From positions 10,256,361-10,320,360 of the forward strand of contig NC_090196.1 of NCBI RefSeq assembly GCF_024679245.1: a DNA stretch of 64,000 nt. Reading direction: 5' to 3'. Made by a program: the position numbers and the translations under genes. Numbering within the stretch: position 1 is the first letter of the stretch; each line of letters begins with the position of its first letter. The notes beneath the pieces are model-generated. The model saw only the letters and a list, made by a program, of their open reading frames with translations, was not told the origin of the DNA and searched no databases. Below are positions 10,068 to 23,000 of this stretch, piece by piece. The stretch comes from Pseudorasbora parva (Eukaryota; Chordata; Actinopteri; Cypriniformes; Gobionidae).

Positions 10068-11521
10068 TTGAAATTTGTTCAAAGTGACCCTGAATATTAC
10101 TGTATTTATTTACAAGTATTTTTACTGTATAGTTTTGGAGAAAAGAACAGTCAAACTTGCCCAAAAATCAAATTGAATTCAAACACTGTACATTTTTCAA
10201 CAAAAAAACCATAACAATATTTTTTTTATAGGTTTGCTCATTCTGTCATTTGATATTTGTTCAGAGTGACACTGACTATTACTGTATTTATTTACAAGTA
10301 ATTTTACTGTATAGTTTTGGAGAAAAGTACAGTCAAATTCGCCCAAAAATTAATTCAAGCACTTGCACTCTCCAATTTTCAACAATCCATAAAACTCTTT
10401 CCTTTATAGGTTTGCTCGTTCTGTCATTTGAAATTTGTTCAGAGAGACCCTGACTATTACTGTATTTATTTACAATTCATTTTACTGTATAGTTTTGGAG
10501 AAAAGTGCAGTCAAATTCGCCCCAAAATTCATTCAAACACTTACACTGTGTCCAATTTTCAAAAATTCATAAAAACATTTCCTTTATAGGTTTGCTCATT
10601 CAGTCATTTGATATTTCATTTAATTGTTCATAGTTACCATGACAATTACTGTATTTATTCACAAGTCATTTTACTGTATAGTTTTGGAGAAAAGTACAGT
10701 CAAATTCGCCCCAAAAATTCATTGAAGCACTTGCACTCTCCAATTTTCAACAATCCATAAAAATCTTTCCTTTATAGGTTTGCTTTTTCTGTCATTGGAT
10801 ATTTGTTTAGAGTGACCCTGACTATTTTTGTATTTATGTGCACGTCATTTTACTGTATAATTGTAGAGAAAAGTACAGTCCAATTTGCCCCAAAATTCAT
10901 TTAAGCAATTGCACTGTCCAATTTTCAAAAATTCATAAAACTCTTTCCTTTATAGGTTTGCTCATTCTGTCATTTGATAATTGTTTAGAGTGACCCTGAC
11001 TATTACTGTATTTATTAACAAGTCATTTTACTGTATAGTTTTAGAGAAAGTACAGTCGAATATGCCCCAAATATCAACGTGCATTCACAAACTTACACTG
11101 TCCCATTTTTTCAAAAATTCATAAACAATTTACTTCATAGGTTTTCTCATTCTGTCATTTTAAATTTGTTCAGAGTGACCCTGAATATTACTGTATTTAT
11201 TTACAAGTCATTTACTGTATAGTTTTAGAGAAAAGTACAATCGAATATGCCCCAAATATCAACGTGCATTCAAATACTTACACTGTCCCATTTTTTCCAA
11301 AATTCATAAACAATTTTGCTTCATAGGTTTTCTCATTCTGTCATTTGAAATTTGTTCAGAGTGACCATGAATATTACTGTATTTATTTACAAGTATTTTT
11401 ACTGTATAGTTTTGGAGAAAAGTGCAGTCAAACTCTCCCCAAAATTCATTCAAGCACTTACAGTCCAATTTTCAAAAATAACATAAAAATCTTTCCTTTA
11501 TAGGTTTGCTCATTCTGTCCT
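10068..11521 (+). repeat. K cassette, copy 2 (1,454 bp)
   Basis: It has the same eight monomers as 2,093-3,547. It has one base fewer, in ttagagaaagtacag near 11,045, where the other copies have gagaaaagtacag. It also has tttgctttttctgtc near 10,785, shared with copy 3 but not copy 1. Confidence 0.88.
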
Positions 11522-13689
11522 TTGATATTTGTTCAGAGTGACCCTGACTATTACTGTATGTAGTAACAAGTCATTTTACTGTATAGTTTTGGAGAAAAGT
11601 ACAGTCAAATTCGGCCCAAAATTCATTCAAGGACTTACAGTGTCCAATTTGCAAAAATTCATAAAAATCGTTCCTTTATAGGTTTGCCCATTCTGCCATT
11701 TGATATTTGTTCATGGGGACCCTGACTATTACTGTATTTATTTACAAGCCAGTTTACTGTATATTCTTGGAGAAAAGGTCAGTCAAACTGCAAATAATCT
11801 GTCTATTCAAACATTTACATTGTATCCAATTTTCAAAAATTCGAAAAATCTTTCCTTTATAGGTTTTCTCATTCTGTCATTTTAAATTTGTTCAGAGTGA
11901 CCCTGAATATTACTGTATTTATTTACAAGTCATTTACTGTATAGTTTTAGAGAAAAGTACAATCGAATATGCCCCAAATATCAACGTGCATTCAAATACT
12001 TACACTGTCCCATTTTTTCCAAAATTCATAAACAATTTTGCTTCATAGGTTTTCTCATTCTGTCATTTGAAATTTGTTCAGAGTGACCATGAATATTACT
12101 GTATTTATTTACAAGTATTTTTACTGTATAGTTTTGGAGAAAAGTGCAGTCACACTCTCCCCAAAATTCATTCAAGCACTTACAGTCCAATTTTCAAAAA
12201 TATCATAAAAATCTTTCCTTTATAGGTTTGCTCATTCTGTCCTTTGATATTTGTTCAGAGTGACCCTGACTATTACTGTATGTAGTAACAAGTCATTTTA
12301 CTGTATAGTTTTGGAGAAAAGTACAGTCAAAATCGGCCCAAAATTCATTCAAGGACTTACAGTGTCCAATTTGCAAAAATTCATAAAAATCGTTCCTTTA
12401 TAGGTTTGCCCATTCTGCCATTTGATATTTGTTCATGGGGACCCTGACTATTACTGTATTTATTTACAAGCCAGTTTACTGTATATTCTTGGAGAAAAGG
12501 TCAGTCAAACTGCAAATAATCTGTCTATTCAAACATTTACATTGTATCCAATTTTCAAAAATTCGAAAAATCTTTCTTTTATAGGTTTTCTCATTCTGTC
12601 ATTTAATATTTGTTTAGAGTGACCCCGACTATTACTGTATTTATGTACAAGTCATTTTACTGTATAGTTTTAGAGAAAAGTACAGTCGAATATGCCCCAA
12701 ATATCAACGTGCATTCAAATACTTACACTGTCCCATTTTTTCCAAAATTCATAAACAATTTTGCTTCATAGGTTTTCTCATTCTGTCATTTGAAATTTGT
12801 TCAGAGTGACCATGAATATTACTGTATTTATTTACAAGTATTTTTACTGTATAGTTTTGGAGAAAAGTGCAGTCAAACTCTCCCCAAAATTCATTCAAGC
12901 ACTTACAGTCCAATTTTCAAAAATATCATAAAAATCTTTCCTTTATAGGTTTGCTCATTCTGTCCTTTGATATTTGTTCAGAGTGACCCTGACTATTACT
13001 GTATGTAGTAACAAGTCATTTTACTGTATAGTTTTGGAGAAAAGTACAGTCAAATTCGGCCCAAAATTCATTCAAGGACTTACAGTGTCCAATTTGCAAA
13101 AATTCATAAAAATCGTTCCTTTATAGGTTTGCCCATTCTGCCATTTGATATTTGTTCATGGGGACCCTGACTATTACTGTATTTATTTACAAGCCAGTTT
13201 ACTGTATATTTTTGGAGAAAAGGGCAGTCAAACTGCAAATAATCTGTCTATTCAAACATTTACATTGTATCCAATTTTCAAAAATTCGAAAAATCTTTCC
13301 TTTATAGGTTTTCTCATTCTGTCATTTAATATTTGTTTAGAGTGACCCCGACTATTACTGTATTTATGTACAAGTCATTTTACTGTATAGTTTTAGAGAA
13401 AAATACAGTCGAATATGCCCCAAATATCCACGTGCATTTAAATACTTACACTGTCCCATTTTTTCCAAAATTCATAAACAATTTTGCTTCATAGGTTTTC
13501 TCATTCTGTCATTTGAAATTTGTTCAGAGTGACCATGAATATTACTGTATTTATTTACAAGTATTTTTACTGTATAGTTTTGGAGAAAAGTGCAGTCAAA
13601 CTCTCCCCAAAATTCATTCAAGCACTTACAGTCCAATTTTCAAAAATATCATAAAAATCTTTCCTTTATAGGTTTGCTCATTCTGTCCT
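11522..13689 (+). repeat. Three consecutive tetramer HORs
   Basis: The units are 11,522-12,243 (with C'), 12,244-12,966 and 12,967-13,689. They correspond to 3,548-5,715 at an offset of 7,974 bp. Here C' has acaatcgaatatg, keeping the CpG that became CpA at 102-823 and 3,548-4,269. Confidence 0.88.
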
Positions 13690-15871
13690 TTGATATTTGT
13701 TCAGAATGACCCTGACTATTACTTTATGTAGTAACAAGTCATTTTACTGTATAGTTTTGGAGAAAAGTACAGTCAAATTCGGCCCAAAATTCATTCAAGG
13801 ACTTACATTGTCCAATTTGCAAAAATTCATAAAAATCGTTCCTTTATAGGTTTGCCCATTCTGCCATTTGATATTTGTTCATGGGGACCCTGACTATTAC
13901 TGTATTTATTTACAAGCCAGTTTACTGTATATTTTTGGAGAAAAGGGCAGTCAAACTGCAAATAATCTGTCTATTCAAACATTTACATTGTATCCAATTT
14001 TCAAAAATTCGAAAAATCTTTCCTTTATAGGTTTTCTCATTCTGTCATTTAATATTTGTTTAGAGTGACCCCGACTATTACTGTATTTATGTACAAGTCA
14101 TTTTACTGTATAGTTTTAGAGAAAAGTACAGTCGAATATGCCCCAAATATCCACGTGCATTCAAATACTTACACTGTCCCATTTTTTCCAAAATTCATAA
14201 ACAATTTTGCTTCATAGGTTTTCTCATTCTGTCATTTGAAATTTGTTCAGAGTGACCATGACTATTACTGTATTTATTTACAAGCCAGTTTACTGTATAT
14301 TTTTGGAGAAAAGGGCAGTCAAACTGCAAATAATCTGTCTATTCAAACATTTACATTGTATCCAATTTTCAAAAATTCGAAAAATCTTTCCTTTATAGGT
14401 TTTCTCATTCTGTCATTTAATATTTGTTTAGAGTGACCCCGACTATTACTGTATTTATGTACAAGTCATTTTACTGTATAGTTTTAGAGAAAAATACAGT
14501 CGAATATGCCCCAAATATCCACGTGCATTTAAATACTTACACTGTCCCATTTTTTCCAAAATTCATAAACAATTTTGCTTCATAGGTTTTCTCATTCTGT
14601 CATTTGAAATTTGTTCAGAGTGACCATGAATATTACTGTATTTATTTACAAGTATTTTTACTGTATAGTTTTGGAGAAAAGTGCAGTCAAACTCTCCCCA
14701 AAATTCATTCAAGCACTTACAGTCCAATTTTCAAAAATATCATAAAAATCTTTCCTTTATAGGTTTGCTCATTCTGTCCTTTGATATTTGTTCAGAATGA
14801 CCCTGACTATTACTTTATGTAGTAACAAGTCATTTTACTGTATAGTTTTGGAGAAAAGTACAGTCAAATTCGGCCCAAAATTCATTCAAGGACTTACATT
14901 GTCCAATTTGCAAAAATTCATAAAAATCGTTCCTTTATAGGTTTGCCCATTCTGCCATTTGATATTTGTTCATGGGGACCCTGACTATTACTGTATTTAT
15001 TTACAAGCCAGTTTACTGTATATTTTTGGAGAAAAGGGCAGTCAAACTGCAAATAATCTGTCTATTCAAACATTTACATTGTATCCAATTTTCAAAAATT
15101 CGAAAAATCTTTCCTTTATAGGTTTTCTCATTCTGTCATTTAATATTTGTTTAGAGTGACCCCGACTATTACTGTATTTATGTACAAGTCATTTTACTGT
15201 ATAGTTTTAGAGAAAAGTACAGTCGAATATGCCCCAAATATCCACGTGCATTCAAATACTTACACTGTCCCATTTTTTCCAAAATTCATAAACAATTTTG
15301 CTTCATAGGTTTTCTCATTCTGTCATTTGAAATTTGTTCAGAGTGACCATGACTATTACTGTATTTATTTACAAGCCAGTTTACTGTATATTTTTGGAGA
15401 AAAGGGCAGTCAAACTGCAAATAATCTGTCTATTCAAACATTTACATTGTATCCAATTTTCAAAAATTCGAAAAATCTTTCCTTTATAGGTTTTCTCATT
15501 CTGTCATTTAATATTTGTTTAGAGTGACCCCGACTATTACTGTATTTATGTACAAGTCATTTTACTGTATAGTTTTAGAGAAAAATACAGTCGAATATGC
15601 CCCAAATATCCACGTGCATTTAAATACTTACACTGTCCCATTTTTTCCAAAATTCATAAACAATTTTGCTTCATAGGTTTTCTCATTCTGTCATTTGAAA
15701 TTTGTTCAGAGTGACCATGAATATTACTGTATTTATTTACAAGTATTTTTACTGTATAGTTTTGGAGAAAAGTGCAGTCAAACTCTCCCCAAAATTCATT
15801 CAAGCACTTACAGTCCAATTTTCAAAAATATCATAAAAATCTTTCCTTTATAGGTTTGCTCATTCTGTCCT
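13690..15871 (+). repeat. Two tandem six-monomer units with D/B hybrids (2 x 1,091 bp)
   Basis: The units are 13,690-14,780 and 14,781-15,871, with D/B hybrids starting at 14,236 and 15,327. Super-unit 1 has only one such unit (5,716-6,806). The second therefore looks like a local tandem gain of 1,091 bp after the hybrid had formed. Confidence 0.86.
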
Positions 15872-18800
15872 TTGATATTTGTTCAGAATGACCCTGACTA
15901 TTACTTTATGTAGTAACAAGTCATTTTACTGTATAGTTTTGGAGAAAAGTACAGTCAAATTCGGCCCAAAATTCATTCAAGGACTTACAGTGTCCAATTT
16001 GCAAAAATTCATAAAAATCGTTTCTTTATAGGTTTGCCCATTCTGCCATTTGATATTTGTTCATGGGGACCCTGACTATTACTGTATTTATTTACAAGCC
16101 AGTTTACTGTATATTTTTGGAGAAAAGGGCAGTCAAACTGCAAATAATCTGTCTATTCAAACATTTACATTGTATCCAATTTTCAAAAATTCGAAAAATC
16201 TTTCCTTTATAGGTTTTCTCATTCTGTCATTTAATATTTGTTTAGAGTGACCCCGACTATTATTGTATTTATGTACAAGTCATTTTACTGTATAGTTTTA
16301 GAGAAAAGTACAGTCGAATATGCCCCAAATATCCACATGCATTTAAATACTTACACTGTCCCATTTTTTCCAAAATTCATAAACAATTTTACTTCATAGG
16401 TTTTCTCATTCTGTCATTTGAAATTTGTTCAAAGTGACCCTGAATATTACTGTATTTATTTACAAGTATTTTTACTGTATAGTTTTGGAGAAAAGAACAG
16501 TCAAACTTGCCCAAAAATCAAATTGAATTCAAACACTGTACATTTTTCAACAAAAAAACCATAACAATATTTTTTTTATAGGTTTGCTCATTCTGTCATT
16601 TGATATTTGTTCAGAGTGACACTGACTATTACTGTATTTATTTACAAGTAATTTTACTGTATAGTTTTGGAGAAAAGTACAGTCAAATTCGCCCAAAAAT
16701 TAATTCAAGCACTTGCACTCTCCAATTTTCAACAATCCATAAAACTCTTTCCTTTATAGGTTTGCTCGTTCTGTCATTTGAAATTTGTTCAGAGAGACCC
16801 TGACTATTACTGTATTTATTTACAATTCATTTTACTGTATAGTTTTGGAGAAAAGTGCAGTCAAATTCGCCCCAAAATTCATTCAAACACTTACACTGTG
16901 TCCAATTTTCAAAAATTCATAAAAACATTTCCTTTATAGGTTTGCTCATTCAGTCATTTGATATTTCATTTAATTGTTCATAGTTACCATGACAATTACT
17001 GTATTTATTCACAAGTCATTTTACTGTATAGTTTTGGAGAAAAGTACAGTCAAATTCGCTCCAAAAATTCATTGAAGCACTTGCACTCTCCAATTTTCAA
17101 CAATCCATAAAAATCTTTCCATTATAGGTTTGCTTTTTCTGTCATTGGATATTTGTTTAGAGTGACCCTGACTATTTTTGTATTTATGTGCACGTCATTT
17201 TACTGTATAATTGTAGAGAAAAGTACAGTCCAATTTGCCCCAAAATTCATTTAAGCAATTGCACTGTCCAATTTTCAAAAATTCATAAAACTCTTTCCTT
17301 TATAGGTTTGCTCATTCTGTCATTTGATAATTGTTTAGAGTGACCCTGACTATTACTGTATTTATTAACAAGTCATTTTACTGTATAGTTTTAGAGAAAA
17401 GTACAGTCGAATATGCCCCAAATATCAACGTGCATTCACAAACTTACACTGTCCCATTTTTTCAAAAATTCATAAACAATTTACTTCATAGGTTTTCTCA
17501 TTCTGTCATTTTAAATTTGTTCAGAGTGACCCTGAATATTACTGTATTTATTTACAAGTCATTTACTGTATAGTTTTAGAGAAAAGTACAATCGAATATG
17601 CCCCAAATATCAACGTGCATTCAAATACTTACACTGTCCCATTTTTTCCAAAATTCATAAACAATTTTGCTTCATATGTTTTCTCATTCTGTCATTTGAA
17701 ATTTGTTCAGAGTGACCATGAATATTACTGTGTTTATTTACAAGTATTTTTACTGTATAGTTTTGGAGAAAAGTGCAGTCAAACTCTCCCCAAAATTCAT
17801 TCAAGCACTTACAGTCCAATTTTCAAAAATATCATAAAAATCTTTCCTTTATAGGTTTGCTCATTCTGTCCTTTGATATTTGTTCAGAGTGACCCTGACT
17901 ATTACTGTATGTAGTAACAAGTCATTTTACTGTATAGTTTTGGAGAAAAGTACAGTCAAATTCGGCCCAAAATTCATTCAAGGACTTACAGTGTCCAATT
18001 TGCAAAAATTCATAAAAATCGTTCCTTTATAGGTTTGCCCATTCTGCCATTTGATATTTGTTCATGGGGACCCTGACTATTACTGTATTTATTTACAAGC
18101 CAGTTTACTGTATATTCTTGGAGAAAAGGTCAGTCAAACTGCAAATAATCTGTCTATTCAAACATTTACATTGTATCCAATTTTCAAAAATTCGAAAAAT
18201 CTTTCCTTTATAGGTTTTCTCATTCTGTCATTTTAAATTTGTTCAGAGTGACCCTGAATATTACTGTATTTATTTACAAGTCATTTACTGTATAGTTTTA
18301 GAGAAAAGTACAATCGAATATGCCCCAAATATCAACGTGCATTCAAATACTTACACTGTCCCATTTTTTCCAAAATTCATAAACAATTTTGCTTCATAGG
18401 TTTTCTCATTCTGTCATTTGAAATTTGTTCAGAGTGACCATGAATATTACTGTATTTATTTACAAGTATTTTTACTGTATAGTTTTGGAGAAAAGTGCAG
18501 TCAAACTCTCCCCAAAATTCATTCAAGCACTTACAGTCCAATTTTCAAAAATATCATAAAAATCTTTCCTTTATAGGTTTGCTCATTCTGTCCTTTGATA
18601 TTTGTTCAGAGTGACCCTGACTATTACTGTATGTAGTAACAAGTCATTTTACTGTATAGTTTTGGAGAAAAGTACAGTCAAATTCGGCCCAAAATTCATT
18701 CAAGGACTTACAGTGTCCAATTTGCAAAAATTCATAAAAATCGTTCCTTTATAGGTTTGCCCATTCTGCCATTTGATATTTGTTCATGGGGACCCTGACT

Positions 18801-19863
18801 ATTACTCTATTTATTTACAAGCCAGTTTACTGTATATTTTTGGAGAAAAGTGCAGTCAAACTGCAAATAATCTGTCTATTCAAACATTTACATTGTATCC
18901 AATTTTCAAAAATTCGAAAAATCTTTCCTTTATAGGTTTTCTCATTCTGTCATTTAATATTTGTTTAGAGTGACCCCGACTATTACTGTATTTATGTACA
19001 AGTCATTTTACTGTATAGTTTTAGAGAAAAGTACAGTCGAATATGCCCCAAATATCAATGTGCATTCAAAAACTTACACTGTCCCATTTTTTCAAAAATT
19101 CATAAACAATTTTGCTTCATAGGTTTTCTCATTCTGTCATTTGAAATTTGTTCAGAGTGACCATGAATATTACTGTATTTATTTACAAGTATTTTTACTG
19201 TATAGTTTTGGAGAAAAGTGCAGTCAAACTCTCCCCAAAATTCATTCAAGCACTTACAGTCCAATTTTCAAAAATATCATAAAAATCTTTCCTTTATAGG
19301 TTTGCTCATTCTGTCCTTTGATATTTGTTCAGAGTGACCCTGACTATTACTGTATGTAGTAACAAGTCATTTTACTGTATAGTTTTGGAGAAAAGTACAG
19401 TCAAATTCGGCCCAAAATTAATTCAAGGACTTACAGTGTCCAATTTGCAAAAATTCTTAAAAATCGTTCCTTTATAGGTTTGCCCATTCTGCCATTTGAT
19501 ATTTGTTCATGGGGACCCTGACTATTACTGTATTTATTTACAAGCCAGTTTACTGTATATTTTTGGAGAAAAGGGCAGTCAAACTGCAAATAATCTGTCT
19601 ATTCAAACATTTACATTGTATCCAATTTTCAAAAATTCGAAAAATCTTTCCTTTATAGGTTTTCTCATTCTGTCATTTAATATTTGTTTAGAGTGACCCC
19701 GACTATTACTGTATTTATGTACAAGTCATTTTACTGTATAGTTTTAGAGAAAAGTACAGTCGAATATGCCCCAAATATCCACGTGCATTTAAATACTTAC
19801 ACTGTCCCATTTTTTCCAAAATTCATAAACAATTTTACTTCATAGGTTTTCTCATTCTGTCAT
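15872..19863 (+). repeat. Region 1 super-unit 3, incomplete (3,992 bp)
   Basis: The order is A-B-C (15,872-16,417), K (16,418-17,872), tetramers at 17,873 and 18,595, and A-B-C at 19,318-19,863. It matches 9,522 onward at an offset of 6,350-6,351 bp. It ends where a hybrid monomer leads into region 2. Near 18,805 the B monomer has attactctatttattt, a local substitution. Confidence 0.82.
16418..17872 (+). repeat. K cassette, copy 3 (1,455 bp)
   Basis: It has the same order as 2,093-3,547. Private changes include cgctccaaaaattc near 17,058, tccattataggtttgc near 17,119 and tgtgtttatttacaag near 17,730. The last two, and loss of the AGG in tcatatgttttctc near 17,677, give this copy its slightly longer reading frames; they do not make genes. 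Confidence 0.87.
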
Positions 19864-20041
19864 TTGAAATTTGTTCAGAGTGACCCTGAATATTACTGTA
19901 TTTATTTACAAGTATTTTTACTGTATAGTTTTGGAGAAAAGTGCAGTCAAATTCGCCCCAAATTTCATTCAAGCACTTACACTGTCCAATTTTCAAAAAT
20001 TCATAAAAATCTTTCCTTTATAGGTTTGCCAATTCTGTCAT
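19864..20041 (+). repeat. D/G hybrid monomer at the region 1-2 boundary
   Basis: The start is D-like (ttgaaatttgttcagagtg, cctgaatattactg, caagtatttttactg). From about 19,918 the sequence matches the monomer at 23,837 (gtgcagtcaaattcgcccc) and stays matched at an offset of 3,973 bp. The change of HOR type therefore happened inside this monomer, near ttttactgtatag. Confidence 0.8.
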
Positions 20042-23000
20042 TTGATATTTGTTCAAAGTCACCCTGACAATTACTGTATTTATTTGCAAGTCATTTTACT
20101 GTATATTTTTGGAGAAAAGTTCAGTCAAACTGCAAATAATCTGTCTATTTAAACACTTACACTGTCCAATTTCAAAAAATTCATAAAAATCTTTCCTTTA
20201 TTTCCTTTATAGGTTTGCTCATTCTGTCATTTGATATTTGTTTAGAGTGACCATGACTATTACTGTATTCATGTAAAAGTCATTTTACTGTATAGTTTTA
20301 GAGAAAAGTACCGTCAAATTTGCCCCAAAAGTATTTCAAGCAAGTGCACTCTCCAATTTTCAACAATCCATAAAAATATTTTCTTTATAGTTTTGCTCAT
20401 TCTGTCATTTGATATTTGTTTAGAGTGACCCTGACTATTACTGTATTTATTAACAAGTCATTTTACTGTACAGTTTTGGAGAAAAGTACAGTCAATATCG
20501 CCCCAATATTAATTGAAGCACTTACACTGTCCAATTTTCAAAAATTCATAAAACTCTTTTTTTTATAGGTTTTCTTATTCTTTCATTTGATATTTGTTTA
20601 GAGTGACCCTTAATATTACTGTATTTATTTACAAGTCATTTTACTGTATATTTTTAGAGAAAAGTACAGTCGAATATGCCCCAAATATCAACGTGCATTC
20701 AAATACTTACACTGTCCCATTTTTTCAAAAATTCATAAACAATTTTTCATCATAGGTTTTCTCATTCTGTCATTTGAAATTTGTTCAGAGAGACCCTGAA
20801 TATTACTGTATTTATTTACAAGTATTTTTACTGTATAGTTTTGGAGGAAAGTGCAGTCAAACTCTCCCCAAAATTCATTCAAGCACTTACAGTCCAATTT
20901 TCAAAAATATCATAAAAATCTTTCCTTTATAGGTTTGCTCATTCTGTCCTTTGATAATTGTTCAGAGTGACCCTGACTATTACTGTATTTATGTACAAGT
21001 CATTTTACTGTATAGTTTTAGAGAAAAGTACAGTCCAATTTGCCCCAAAATTCATTCAAGCACTTGCACTGTCCAATTTTCAACAATTCAAAAAACTCTT
21101 TCCTTTATAGGTTTGCTCATTCTGTCATTTGATATTTGTTTAGAGTGACACTGACTATTACTGTAATTATTTACAAGTAATTTTACTATATAATTTTGGA
21201 GAAAAGTACAGTCAAATTCGCCCAAAAATTCATTCAAGCACTTACAGTCCAATGTTCAAAAATATCATAAAAATCTTTGCTTTATAGTTTTGCTCGTTGG
21301 GTCCTTTGATATTTGTTCAGAGTGACCCTGACTATTACTGTATTTATGTGCAAGTCATTTTACTGTATAGTTTTTGAGAAAAGTACAGTCAAACTCTCCC
21401 CAAAATTCATTCAATCACTTACAGTCCAATTTTGAAATATATCATAAAAATCTTTCCTTTATAGGTTTGCTCATTCTGTCCTTTGATATTTGTTCAGAGT
21501 GACCCTGACTATTACTGTATTTATGTACAAGTCATTTTACTGTATAGTTTTAGAGAAAAGTACAGTCCAATTTGCCCCAAAATTCATTCAAGCACTTGCA
21601 CTGTCCAATTTTCAACAATTCATAAAACTCTTTCCTTTATAGGTTTGCTCATTCTGTCATTTGATATTTGTTTAAAGTGACCCTGACTATTACTGTATTT
21701 ATTTACAAGTCATTTTACTGTATAGTTTTAGAGAAAAGTGCAGTCCAATTTGCCCCAAAATTCATTCAAGCACTTGCACTGTCCAATTTTCAACAATTCA
21801 TAAAACTCTTTCCTTTATAGGATTGCTCATTCTGCCATTTGATATTTGTTTAGAGTGACCCTGACTATTACTGTATTTATTTACAAGTCATTTTACTGTA
21901 TAGTTTTAGAGAAAAGTACAGTCGAATATGCCCCAAATATCAACGTGCATTCAAAAACTTACACTGTCCCATTTTTTCATAAATTCATAAACAATTTTAC
22001 TTTATAGGTTTTCTCATTCTGTCAGTTTAAATTTGTTCAAAGTGACCCTGAATATTACTGTATTTATTTACAAGTCATTTTACTGTATAGTTTTAGAGAA
22101 AAGTACAGTCGAATATGCCCCAAATATCAACGTGCATTCAAATACTTACACTGTCCCGTTTTTTCAAAAATTCATAAACAATTTTACTTCATAGGTTTTC
22201 TCATTCTGTCATTTGAAATTTGTTCAGAGAGACCCTGAATATTACTGTATTTATTTACAAGTATTTTTACTGTATAGTTTTGGAGGAAAGTGCAGTCAAA
22301 CTCTCCCCAAAATTCATTCAAGCACTTACAGTCCAATTTTCAAAAATATCATAAAAATCTTTCCTTTATAGGTTTGCTCATTCTGTCCTTTGATATTTGT
22401 TCAGAGTGACCCTGACTATTACTGTATGTAGTAACAAGTCATTTTACTGTATAGTTTTGGAAAAAAAGTACAGTCAAATTCGGCCCAAAATTCATTCAAG
22501 GACTTACAGTGTCCAATTTGCAAAAATTCATAAAAATCGTTCCTTTATAGGTTGGCCCATTCTGCCATTTGATATTTGTTCATGGGGACCCTGACTATTA
22601 CTGTATTTATTTACAAGCTATTTTACTGTATATTTCTGGAGAAAATGGCAGTCAAACTGCAAATAATCTGTCTATTCAAACATTTACATTGTGTCCAATT
22701 TTCAAAAATTCGAAAAATCTTTCCTTTATAGGTTTTCTCATTCTGTCATTTAATATTTGTTTAGAGTGACCCCGACTATTACTGTATTTATGTACAAGTC
22801 ATTTTACTGTATAGTTTTAGAGAAAAGTACAGTCGAATATGCCCCAAATATCCATGTGCATTTAAATACTTACACTGTCCCATTTTTTCCAAAATTCATG
22901 AACAATTTTACTTCATAGGTTTTCTCATTCTGTCATTTGAAATTTGTTAAGAGTGACCCTGAATATTACTGTATTTATTTACAAGTATTTTTACTGTATA

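Larger units (their letters stand above)
9522..15871 (+). repeat. Region 1 super-unit 2 (6,350 bp)
   Basis: The order is A-B-C (9,522-10,067), K (10,068-11,521), tetramers at 11,522, 12,244 and 12,967, then two six-monomer units at 13,690 and 14,781. It matches super-unit 1 at an offset of 7,974-7,975 bp up to about 15,270. Beyond that, the six-monomer variant is doubled and the truncated K unit is absent. The B monomer at 9,700 has ttaatatttgttcatgg, so the TTG landmark is lost there. Confidence 0.82.
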
